Shown here: positions 45,871 through 53,694 of the stretch, one piece after another
Layout: the number at the start of each line of letters is the position of its first letter
Position numbering within the stretch: the stretch's first letter is position 1
DNA from: Bacteroidales bacterium UBA6117
Lineage (GTDB): Bacteria; Bacteroidota; Bacteroidia; Bacteroidales; VadinHA17
Direction of reading: 5' to 3'
Length of the DNA stretch: 64,000 nt
Assembly (NCBI GenBank): GCA_002428385.1
Contig: DIWB01000030.1
Location: 15,210 to 79,209, forward strand
Notes under the pieces: model-generated
What the model saw: only the letters and a program-made list of their open reading frames with translations
Told to the model about the DNA's origin: nothing
Databases searched by the model: none
Program-made: the position numbers and the translations under genes

Positions 45871-47691
45871 TTAAATTGCCTGATAACTGTGAAGCTTACG
45901 GTAATATCCTTCATCCTTCTCCATCAGTTCAGTATGGGTTCCTGTCTCAATGATCCGGCCATTGTCGATTACCACAATCATGTCGGAATGCTGAATGGTC
46001 GAAAGACGATGGGCAATAACAACCGAGGTCCTGTTTTTCATCAGATTCACGATTGCCTCCTGGACAAGTCTTTCGGATTCAGTATCAAGGGCTGATGTAG
46101 CTTCATCGAGAATAAGGATGGGAGGATTGGCCATTATAGCCCTTGCAATGCTTATCCTCTGCCTCTGTCCCCCGCTCAGCTTGCTTCCACCTTCTCCAAC
46201 ACTGGTTTCATAACCATTCTCCGTCTCCATTATAAAATCGTGTGCATTGGCTATCCTTGCTGCTTCAATCACCTTTTCCATATCAGGCTCAGCAACACCG
46301 AAAGCAATGTTTTCCCTGAAAGTAGTGTTGAAAAGAATCGACTGCTGGCTCACAATGCCCATCAGGCTTCTCAGATCCCTCAGCTTAAGGTCGCGGACAT
46401 CGGTTCCGTCGATCAGTACCTGACCTTCATCAACATCCATGAACCTCGGCAGGAGGTCGGCCAGTGTCGATTTCCCGGCCCCTGACTTGCCTACAACGGC
46501 AACTGTCTGACCTTTCTTTATTTTAAGATTGACCTCTTTCAGGATCGGCTCATCATTGTAGCCATACCATACATTCCTGAATTCAATCGAGCCGCTGAAG
46601 TCGCCTACCGTCAAGGCGTCAGGCTTCTCAATTATAGTCTCGTCAGCTTCAAGTATCTGGTCAATCCTGTCGACCGATGCCATCCCTTTCTGGATACTGA
46701 ACCATGCAGTGGTAATGTTTTTTGCCGGCTGAAGTATCTGGGAGAAAACTACCAGGAAGGCGATCAGCTGCTCCTGTCCCATATTGCCGGAACCCCTGAG
46801 GGCAAGAGTACTTCCGAAGTACATAAGCACCATAAGGACTATAGTCGACAGAAATTCACTGATAGGTGATGCAAGATATGCCTTGCGGGTAACCCTCTTG
46901 AATACTTTTGAATAGCGCTCATTTGTTTTTGCAAACTGCCGCGTCATCTTTTCCTCAGCATTGAATCCTTTCACTATCCGTAAACCGGTAAGCGTCTCTT
47001 CGACAACCGATAGTAGGTTCCCGAGATACTGCTGCCCAACGAAGGATGAGGATCGCAGCGTGCGGCTCGCCTTTCCTATCAGCCAGCCGCTGAGCGGAAG
47101 CAGAACAAGGGCAAACAGGGTGAGCTGATAGCTGGCAATGAAAAGATAGATAACAAACATCAGAATATACAGCGGATCCCTGAACATCATGGTCAGGGAT
47201 GATACCACAGATATCTCGATTTCCTGGACGTCGTTAGATATCCTCGTCATCACATCTCCTTTTCTGGCATCGGAAAAGAAAGACAGCTGAAGGCGCAACA
47301 CCTTATCATACAGAAGCTTTCTCAGATCCCTTACCACCGAGGCCCTGATAAAAGCCATACTGTTGTTTGCCAGAAAAATGAATCCGTTCTTTAAAAGACT
47401 TGCGCCGACAACAATCACACAAACCAGCATAAGCGCCCGGAATTCGCCATAGGCGTCAATAAAGTCGTACAGGTAATACCTGGCAGCTTTGCCAAGGTAA
47501 TCGAGGTTCATCTGAAACTCCCCGGGATCAGGAGCGGTGCCGACACGGTCGAAAAGTATCTGCAGGAACGGAATTACAAGAGTGTATGAGATCAGCGCAA
47601 AAAATGCACTAAGAATATTGTAGATTATATTCCTGATTGCCGACCATTTGTATGGTTCGATATACTTGAGAAGAAGCCTGACCTTACTCAT
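45871..47691 (-). CDS. msbA: ABC exporter, MsbA-like lipid or multidrug flippase
   Basis: 606 residues, one membrane domain (about 1-330, six helices) fused to one ATPase. Walker A is VGKSGAGKST, the Q-loop SQQSILFNTTFREN, the signature SGGQRQRISIARAI and Walker B ILILDEATSALD, with the switch histidine in VVIAHRLST. It would work as a homodimer. MsbA function (lipid A transport) is the usual label for this group, but drug export cannot be ruled out. It starts one base after purB ends. Confidence 0.88.
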   Translation of the reverse strand: MSKVRLLLKYIEPYKWSAIRNIIYNILSAFFALISYTLVIPFLQILFDRVGTAPDPGEFQMNLDYLGKAARYYLYDFIDAYGEFRALMLVCVIVVGASLLKNGFIFLANNSMAFIRASVVRDLRKLLYDKVLRLQLSFFSDARKGDVMTRISNDVQEIEISVVSSLTMMFRDPLYILMFVIYLFIASYQLTLFALVLLPLSGWLIGKASRTLRSSSFVGQQYLGNLLSVVEETLTGLRIVKGFNAEEKMTRQFAKTNERYSKVFKRVTRKAYLASPISEFLSTIVLMVLMYFGSTLALRGSGNMGQEQLIAFLVVFSQILQPAKNITTAWFSIQKGMASVDRIDQILEADETIIEKPDALTVGDFSGSIEFRNVWYGYNDEPILKEVNLKIKKGQTVAVVGKSGAGKSTLADLLPRFMDVDEGQVLIDGTDVRDLKLRDLRSLMGIVSQQSILFNTTFRENIAFGVAEPDMEKVIEAARIANAHDFIMETENGYETSVGEGGSKLSGGQRQRISIARAIMANPPILILDEATSALDTESERLVQEAIVNLMKNRTSVVIAHRLSTIQHSDMIVVIDNGRIIETGTHTELMEKDEGYYRKLHSYQAI

Positions 47692-47692
47692 T

Positions 47693-49036
47693 TCAGAAAC
47701 CGGTGTAATTGGAGGGTGTGATCTCTTTAAGTTCCGATTTCACGTAATCGCTGACATCCAGGCTATCAATGAAATCAATTATAGACTCCCTGGTTATCTT
47801 CTGGTTCGTACGGGTAAGATCAAGTAATGCTTCATATGGCTTATGAAAGCCCTCTCTTCTCAGGATTGTCTGGATGGCCTCCCCCACTACCGCCCAGTTA
47901 TTCTCCAGGTCGCTTTCGATCTTCTCCCTGTTAACCACAACACGATTCAATCCCCTCAGCAGGGAATTAATGGCGATCACTGTATGTCCGATCGGAACAC
48001 CTATATTCCTGAGCACAGTGGAATCGGTGAGATCGCGCTGAAGCCTTGATACAGGAAGTTTTTCAGCCATGTAACCGAAAACAGCATTTGCATAGCCCAG
48101 GTTACCCTCGCTGTTTTCAAAATCGATCGGATTAACCTTGTGGGGCATAGCCGACGATCCTATCTCACCCTTGCGAATCTTCTGCCTGAAGTACTCAAGA
48201 GATATGTAGAGCCACATATCCCGGGCCAGGTCAGTCAGTATAACGTTTATCCGGCGGAGATTGTCAAACAATGCGGCCAGATTGTCGTAATGCTCGATCT
48301 GGGTTGTCGGATAGGATCTCTGAAGACCAAGCACCTCACTTACAAAGCCATTGGCAAATCCTGTCCAGTCGATTTCAGGATATGCAGCCTTATGGGCATT
48401 CATATTGCCTGTGGCTCCGCCGAACTTGGCTGAATAAGGAATCTGCCCGAAATATTTCGATTGTTCATCTATCCTTGCAATAAACACCCTGATCTCTTTT
48501 CCAAGCCGCGTCGGTGTCGCCGGCTGACCATGAGTCCTGGCGAGCATCGGTATATCTTTCCATTCCTCGGCAAGACCGGCAAGCATTTCCCTCAATTCAA
48601 AAAGAAGCGGGAAATATACTTCGGCAAGGCCGTCTTTCAGCGAAAGCGGAATAGCTGTGTTATTAATATCCTGCGATGTAAGACCAAAGTGAATGAATTC
48701 CGACCATCGGCCCCATCCTGACTTGAAAAAGCGCTCCTTCAGATAGTACTCCACAGCTTTCACATCGTGGTTTGTGGTTCGTTCCAGCTCCTTGACCCGC
48801 TCAGCTTCCTTAATGTCAAAATCCTCATAAAGAGCCCTCAGTGAAGTGAAGTTTTCCTTTCCGAAGTCAAAAAGCTGGGGAAGGGGTATTTCGCAGAGAG
48901 CAATGAAATATTCAATTTCCACCATCAGACGGTACTTTATCAGGGCAAACTCCGAGAAATATCCGTCCAGTTTGCCGGTCTTGTGCCTGTATCGTCCGTC
49001 AATTGGTGAAATGGCAGTAAGATTATTCAATTCCAT
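47693..49036 (-). CDS. purB: Adenylosuccinate lyase
   Basis: 447 residues. It acts twice in purine synthesis, releasing fumarate from SAICAR and adenylosuccinate. The signature SSAMPHKVNPIDFENSEGNLG is complete; TTNHDVKAVEYYLKE and FGLTSQDINNTAIPLSL carry the active-site histidine and serine regions. It heads a compact minus-strand run with the ABC, CotH and GH35 genes. Confidence 0.97.
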   Translation of the reverse strand: MELNNLTAISPIDGRYRHKTGKLDGYFSEFALIKYRLMVEIEYFIALCEIPLPQLFDFGKENFTSLRALYEDFDIKEAERVKELERTTNHDVKAVEYYLKERFFKSGWGRWSEFIHFGLTSQDINNTAIPLSLKDGLAEVYFPLLFELREMLAGLAEEWKDIPMLARTHGQPATPTRLGKEIRVFIARIDEQSKYFGQIPYSAKFGGATGNMNAHKAAYPEIDWTGFANGFVSEVLGLQRSYPTTQIEHYDNLAALFDNLRRINVILTDLARDMWLYISLEYFRQKIRKGEIGSSAMPHKVNPIDFENSEGNLGYANAVFGYMAEKLPVSRLQRDLTDSTVLRNIGVPIGHTVIAINSLLRGLNRVVVNREKIESDLENNWAVVGEAIQTILRREGFHKPYEALLDLTRTNQKITRESIIDFIDSLDVSDYVKSELKEITPSNYTGF

Positions 49037-49112
49037 TATATACCTTTTTGGCTGTTCCTTTGTTCCAATATGTATACAAAAGTACTATTTTAGATGCTCC
49101 AAATTACATGTA

Positions 49113-49868
49113 ATGCAGAAAATCAGAATATCAGCCGTCAGGTATGCCAACACCTATCCTTTTATTTATGGACTCACAGAAAGCGGATTTGACAGCAGGG
49201 CTTTAATCGAGACTGACCATCCGTCGGAATGCGCAGCCAAGCTCATTTCGGGAAGATCCGATCTCGGGCTTGTTCCGGTGGCCGCAATTCCGATGATAGA
49301 AGGATATAAAATCACCGGAGATTACTGCATAGGCGCCGACGGTAAGGTTAGAACGGTGCAAATTATGAGCGATTCCAGGCCTGAAACCGCACAAAGGGTG
49401 TTTCTCGATTACAGATCAAGAACATCGGTGAATCTGATAAAAGTTATCGCACGGAATTTCTGGCTTAGGGAACCTGAATGGATAAACACCTCCGAAGAAT
49501 TTGATTTTAAATCAGTTGGAATAAATGATGCTGTCGTTTTGATAGGCGATCAATGCTTTGAACTTGAGAACAGATACAGTTACAGTATTGATCTGGCTGA
49601 GGAATGGAAGAATTTTACCGGTCTGCCCTTTGTATTTGCCTGCTGGGTTGCCAACAAGGAGCTCCCTGCAGATTTTATCTCCGATTTCAGCAATGCACTG
49701 GCACTGGGAGTCAACAACCTCGATAAGGTGGCTGAAAGATTTGCTTTTGCCGGAACCATAACTGGTAATGCATTGAAGGATTATCTGAAGAATAATATGG
49801 ATTACAATTTCGACCAGCGCAAAAGAAAAGCACTGGATTTGTTTCTCGGATATCTCAGTAAGCTGTGA
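49113..49868 (+). CDS. mqnA: Chorismate dehydratase (futalosine menaquinone pathway)
   Basis: 251 residues from the ATG at 49113; the frame is open to 48846, but that part lies over purB. MqnA dehydrates chorismate to 3-enolpyruvyl benzoate, the first step of the futalosine route. KIRISAVRYANTYPFIYGL, GRSDLGLVPVAAIP, VFLDYRSRTSVNLIKVI and GLPFVFACWVANK are typical of the periplasmic-binding-like fold. It shows that the organism makes menaquinone. Confidence 0.93.
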   Translation: MQKIRISAVRYANTYPFIYGLTESGFDSRALIETDHPSECAAKLISGRSDLGLVPVAAIPMIEGYKITGDYCIGADGKVRTVQIMSDSRPETAQRVFLDYRSRTSVNLIKVIARNFWLREPEWINTSEEFDFKSVGINDAVVLIGDQCFELENRYSYSIDLAEEWKNFTGLPFVFACWVANKELPADFISDFSNALALGVNNLDKVAERFAFAGTITGNALKDYLKNNMDYNFDQRKRKALDLFLGYLSKL

Positions 49869-49948
49869 CGGAAAATACGGTCACGCGAACGAGTCCGGAA
49901 GATTACCTTGCTTAAATAATCTGAGATGTTCCGAATATGGACATTTGA

Positions 49949-49979
49949 TTTTTTTTATGCCAATTTATCACTAACTTTG
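49949..49979 (+). promoter_or_regulatory. Promoter of the small HTH gene
   Basis: TAACTTTG at 49972-49979 is a perfect -7 box; a T run (49949-49952) stands at the -33 place with a 19-base spacer. About 45 bases before the ATG. Confidence 0.5.
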
Positions 49980-50024
49980 GTAAGGTTATTGTACCTCAAT
50001 TTATATTAACTAAATTCCGCTATC

Positions 50025-50267
50025 ATGGCAAAGACAATCACATTCAATGAACTCCGGAAGATCAAAGACCAATTGCCCTCCGGTAGTATGAAAAAGATTG
50101 CAGAGAAGCTGGATCTGCATGAAGAAACTGTCAGAAACTACTTCGGAGGAACAAATTTTAAGCTTGGACAGTGTGTTGGCGTTCACTATGAACAGGGTCC
50201 GGGAGGCGGAATAGTGACGTTTGATGACACTACCATTCTCGATCTGGCAGAAAGCATGCTCAAATAG
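50025..50267 (+). CDS. Small HTH-like DNA-binding protein
   Basis: 80 residues. KKIAEKLDLHEETVRNYFGG is a helix-turn-helix, placed after LRKIKDQLPSG; the C-terminal part (HYEQGPGGGIVTFDDTTILDLAESMLK) has a glycine-rich turn and a helix. The protein looks like a common small Bacteroidota regulator; its targets are unknown. It has its own promoter and is followed by a hairpin. Confidence 0.82.
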   Translation: MAKTITFNELRKIKDQLPSGSMKKIAEKLDLHEETVRNYFGGTNFKLGQCVGVHYEQGPGGGIVTFDDTTILDLAESMLK

Positions 50268-50280
50268 AAGCAGTCAGAAG

Positions 50281-50308
50281 GCAACCTTCCGGAAGGGTTG
50301 GCTTTTCA
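50281..50308 (+). terminator. Probable terminator after the HTH gene
   Basis: Hairpin with arms CAACC-TTCC and GGAAGGGTTG (one-base bulge) at 50283-50301, followed by GCTTTTC. Weak T tract. Confidence 0.5.
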
Positions 50309-50324
50309 TTAGTTCAATCTTTAA

Positions 50325-50987
50325 ATGGATATTTTAAATACCCCTGGGCTTGCTGAAAACATATATCAGCAGGCCCTTGAAGTTTTTTTTGCCCGGAAAT
50401 GGGGCAACAGGATGCTTTTTTCACATGATATCAGCCACCATCGCAGAGTATGGAACTTTGCCAGGGAACTGCTGATTAGCACGGAAAATAAAAGCAATCC
50501 GCACTCCCTCGACTTTTACAGCAAGACACTGATCGCATGTTATCTTCACGACCTTGGGATGACAGTCACCACCGGCGTCGATCATGGCTTGCACAGCCGG
50601 AATTTAGCTGCGGAGTTCCTGTCAGGACTCAATCTTGATCTGTCAGGCTGGACAGACATGCTTGATGCAATTGAAAAACACGACAATAAGGAATATGCCT
50701 CAGGGACTGAGGAAAAAAACAATATTCTGGTAATCCTTTCTGCTGCCGACGACATGGATGCCTTCGGGCATACGGGGATCTACCGTTATCTTGAGATCTT
50801 CATTGAACGTGGTGTCCCTCCTGAAAAAATCGCGGATGAGATAAGAAGGAGTGCTGCAAACAGATTCCGGAATCTGGAATCGTGGTTTGGTAAGTATCCT
50901 GTTCTGATAGAGAAGCACAGGAAAAGATATCTTATTCTGGATGATTTTTTCAGGGAGTTTGGCAGCGAAGCAGGCTTCAGTCAGTAG
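50325..50987 (+). CDS. HD-domain phosphohydrolase
   Basis: 220 residues. The metal site is spread as in HD proteins: SHDISHHRRVWNFARELL (first H), ACYLHDLGMT (HD pair near 71), DHGLHSRNLAAEFL and ILSAADDMDAFG (late D). Substrate may be a nucleotide or small phosphate ester; this cannot be told. Cytoplasmic. The 3-prime end overlaps dinB by 11 bases, tail to tail. Confidence 0.85.
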   Translation: MDILNTPGLAENIYQQALEVFFARKWGNRMLFSHDISHHRRVWNFARELLISTENKSNPHSLDFYSKTLIACYLHDLGMTVTTGVDHGLHSRNLAAEFLSGLNLDLSGWTDMLDAIEKHDNKEYASGTEEKNNILVILSAADDMDAFGHTGIYRYLEIFIERGVPPEKIADEIRRSAANRFRNLESWFGKYPVLIEKHRKRYLILDDFFREFGSEAGFSQ

Positions 50988-52056
50988 GATCATTATCGTC
51001 AAACAGCTCCAGCTGCCTGTCGGAGCAATCATCGGTCTCCAGATTTGAAATACTCACACCCAGCAGTCTGATCCGGCTTCCGCTAAGATCAAGCGACTTC
51101 CTTATTCCCGTGACTTCCTCATGAAGTTTCCCGAACGAACGGATATAATCAGGCAGAGTCCTGCTTCTTGTTATCTGTCTGAAATCAGAAAACTTAATCT
51201 TTAAAGTGACTGTTCTTCCGGTTACACCTGCATTTTCAATCCTTTCCATCAACTCCTTTTCGACTTTGTAAAGCTCGGCAATGATCTCAAACTGAGTGGT
51301 CAGGTCCTTTTCGTATGTGAGTTCCGTACCGACTGATTTCCGCTCCGAACTGACTTCTACAGGGCGTTCATCGATACCCCTGGCAATATCGTAATAAAAC
51401 CTTCCCGACTTGCCAAAGTTCCTTATCAGCGAAAGAAGTTCCCACTTTTTAAGATCTGCCCCGCAATGTATCCCAAGCTTGTGCATTTTTGCCGCCGTTA
51501 CCCTGCCAATGCCAAAGAATTTTTCTATGGGGAGCTTCTCTATAAATTCGGCAGCTTTCTCAGGGGCGATCAGGTATAATCCATCAGGCTTGTCCATATC
51601 GGATGCTATTTTTGCCAGGAATTTATTTACAGATATCCCGGCAGAAGCTGTAAGTCCTGTCCTTGCCTTTATCTCCTTCTTTATGGTTCGTGCAATAAGA
51701 GTTGCAGATCCCATCCCTTTTTTGTCTTTTGTGACATCAAGAAATGCCTCATCGATCGAAAGGGGCTCGACCAGATCAGTGAACTCCCTGTATATTTCAA
51801 AAATACTTTCCGACAACTGGTGATAACGTTCAAAACGGTGCCTTACAAAAACCAGTTCAGGGCACAGCTTTCTGGCTGTTACCGAGGGCATAGCAGAATG
51901 AACACCAAATTTACGGGCTTCATAGCTCGCTGCTGCGACAACATGACGGATCCCGCTGCCCCCTACAGCAACAGGCTTACCTCTTAACGCGGGATTGTCA
52001 AGCTGCTCTACGGATGCAAAAAAAGCATCCATGTCAATATGGATGATCTTTCTCAT
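50977..52056 (-). CDS. dinB: DNA polymerase IV
   Basis: 359 residues. Y-family translesion polymerase: HIDMDAFFASVEQ with the first metal aspartate, AASYEARKFGVHSAMP, LSIDEAFLDVT with the catalytic D-E pair, SAGISVNKFLAKIASDMDKPDG, and LPIEKFFGIGRVTAAKM. The C-terminus QLELFDDND is a beta-clamp binding peptide. No LexA-type box was recognised upstream. Confidence 0.96.
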   Translation of the reverse strand: MRKIIHIDMDAFFASVEQLDNPALRGKPVAVGGSGIRHVVAAASYEARKFGVHSAMPSVTARKLCPELVFVRHRFERYHQLSESIFEIYREFTDLVEPLSIDEAFLDVTKDKKGMGSATLIARTIKKEIKARTGLTASAGISVNKFLAKIASDMDKPDGLYLIAPEKAAEFIEKLPIEKFFGIGRVTAAKMHKLGIHCGADLKKWELLSLIRNFGKSGRFYYDIARGIDERPVEVSSERKSVGTELTYEKDLTTQFEIIAELYKVEKELMERIENAGVTGRTVTLKIKFSDFRQITRSRTLPDYIRSFGKLHEEVTGIRKSLDLSGSRIRLLGVSISNLETDDCSDRQLELFDDNDPTD

Positions 52057-52088
52057 TGGATCAAAAGAGTAATCACAGGTCAGGAGTG

Positions 52089-52553
52089 CTATGAGGCGGC
52101 TGCATTATGGGCCGATCTTTGCTTGAGGTGGTTTCTGATATAGAATCCTGATAATATCAGCATTTCATCGGTTGTGTATGATTCGATCATACCTGTAAAC
52201 GCGTTTGAATGATATTTGATAAGCACTCTGCTTTCATCACTCAGGCTCCAGCGGGAACAAATAAAATTCTCAAATTTCCATTTATATTCCCTGCCCTCGA
52301 ACAAAACAATCGTACCTTTTTTCCCAAAAAGATAATTAATCTTCCCGACTTCAATATGCCGCTGGAGGTCAGTTACCGTTGTTTCAGATCTAAAGAAACC
52401 TCTTGTCTCAAACTGAAACCTCTTCGTATTCAGCTCACCTGTAACCTTTCGCGAAAATCCCTCCTTGTACAGCTCTCCCCTGAGTTGTTCGTTCTGATAA
52501 ATTTCAAACTTCCTGCTGAAGAGTAAGGTCTTCCAGTCGTAACGAATTTCCAT
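52089..52553 (-). CDS. Conserved protein of unknown function, beta-rich
   Basis: 154 residues from the ATG at 52553; the frame runs to 52601, but the extra residues look unrelated. The protein is made of short strands (FSRKFEIYQNEQLRGELYKEG, RFQFETRGFF, KGTIVLFEGREYKWKF) and ends with a hydrophobic helix (DEMLILSGFYIRNHLKQ). The shape recalls Tubby/LURP-one-like folds, but that is only an impression. No signal peptide. Between dinB and the nitrilase gene, same strand. Confidence 0.7.
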   Translation of the reverse strand: MEIRYDWKTLLFSRKFEIYQNEQLRGELYKEGFSRKVTGELNTKRFQFETRGFFRSETTVTDLQRHIEVGKINYLFGKKGTIVLFEGREYKWKFENFICSRWSLSDESRVLIKYHSNAFTGMIESYTTDEMLILSGFYIRNHLKQRSAHNAAAS

Positions 52554-52610
52554 TTTTGAAAGGCTGTGTGAGAAATGACAGAAATCAATACAAAAATACA
52601 AAACTGCAGC

Positions 52611-53582
52611 TTATCCCGGAAATTTACCTTTCTCCTTCAACCATGCCACTTTCTGGACCGCTGCATGGTCCCTGCCGATTATGTCCCTGTAAAGATCGGG
52701 CCGCCGCGCCATAGTATACCTGAAGCCTCCGGCATCCTTTAGTTTCTGGCGGTTAATGGGCGCGGTAACGAAGCAGTCGCCAGGTTCCCTGCACTCTGCA
52801 ATGATCCCGCCAAAAGGATCGATTATCATTGAACAGCCGTTTTTGAGCTGATCGTCATCCATCCCGACCGGATTGGAGAACACCACATAAATTCCATTGT
52901 CATAGGCACGGGCAGGAAGCCAGAGCATAAGCCATTCCCTGCCCTTTGGACCGTCGAACTCCTTTCTCAATGCTTCCGGATCGGCATGCCGGTTGATCCA
53001 TAGCTGCGGATCCACGAATCCCGCTCCCGGACGGGGAGAAGGAGTGCACATGGTGACATGAGGCATGAAAAGTATTTCGGCTCCAAGCAGGGCTGTTGCC
53101 CTTACATTTTCTATCACATTGTTGTCGTAACATATAAGTATGCCGCATTTCCATCCCTTCAGGTCGAAAACGGTGTAGCGGTCGCCGGGCACAATTGCAG
53201 GATTTATGAAGGGATGTATCTTACGGTGCTTTGCCACAAGCCCTTCACCGTTGACGCAGATGTAAGCCTTGTATATTTTTCCGCCCTTGTCCTTTTCAAA
53301 TAGACCGGCAAGAATGAAGATGTTATGTTTCCCGGCAATTTTTATGAGAGCTGCAGTGCCCGGGCCGTCGGGAATGGGCTCCGCAATCTCGCGAAGTTCG
53401 CTTTCGGATAACTTCCCGGCAAACGTATAACCTGTAAGTGAGCACTCATGAAAAGCTATTGCATCCGCTCCTTGAGCAGCCGCCTTTTCTGTAAGAGTAT
53501 CAATAACCGACAGATTGTACTCTTTGTCTCCGCTCCTGTTCTCGAATTGCGCGGTAGCTATCTTCAATTCACCGTTTTCCAT
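52611..53582 (-). CDS. Carbon-nitrogen hydrolase (nitrilase family)
   Basis: 323 residues from the ATG at 53582; the longer frame to 53660 would run into the hydA terminator. The Glu-Lys-Cys triad is in FHECSLTGY, KHRKIHPF and GILICYDNNVIENVR. ARAYDNGIYVVFSNPVG and IIDPFGGIIAEC are typical. It would hydrolyse an amide or nitrile; the nearest class is aliphatic amidase or N-carbamoyl hydrolase, not resolved here. Confidence 0.9.
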   Translation of the reverse strand: MENGELKIATAQFENRSGDKEYNLSVIDTLTEKAAAQGADAIAFHECSLTGYTFAGKLSESELREIAEPIPDGPGTAALIKIAGKHNIFILAGLFEKDKGGKIYKAYICVNGEGLVAKHRKIHPFINPAIVPGDRYTVFDLKGWKCGILICYDNNVIENVRATALLGAEILFMPHVTMCTPSPRPGAGFVDPQLWINRHADPEALRKEFDGPKGREWLMLWLPARAYDNGIYVVFSNPVGMDDDQLKNGCSMIIDPFGGIIAECREPGDCFVTAPINRQKLKDAGGFRYTMARRPDLYRDIIGRDHAAVQKVAWLKEKGKFPG

Positions 53583-53644
53583 GCATGTTTTATTTAGTCT
53601 GAATTTGTAATAACCGGAATAATTTCCCTGCCAATCGTTACTCC

Positions 53645-53674
53645 AAAAAAATGCCGGCATTAAAAAATGCCGGC
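53645..53674 (-). terminator. Terminator of the hyd operon
   Basis: On the minus strand GCCGGCATT, four-base loop, AATGCCGGC, then ATTTTTTT (stem 53653-53661 and 53666-53674; T tract 53651-53645). It lies 21 bases after the hydA stop. Confidence 0.85.
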
Positions 53675-53694
53675 CATCAAATTACAAAATATTT

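Noticed and set aside
48846..49112. Longer start for mqnA
   Set aside because: The extension is antisense to purB and not conserved; length from 49113 fits the family.
53650..53661. Twin AATGCCGGC repeats as an operator
   Set aside because: They form a single stem followed by a T run on the minus strand, at the end of hydA; a terminator explains them.
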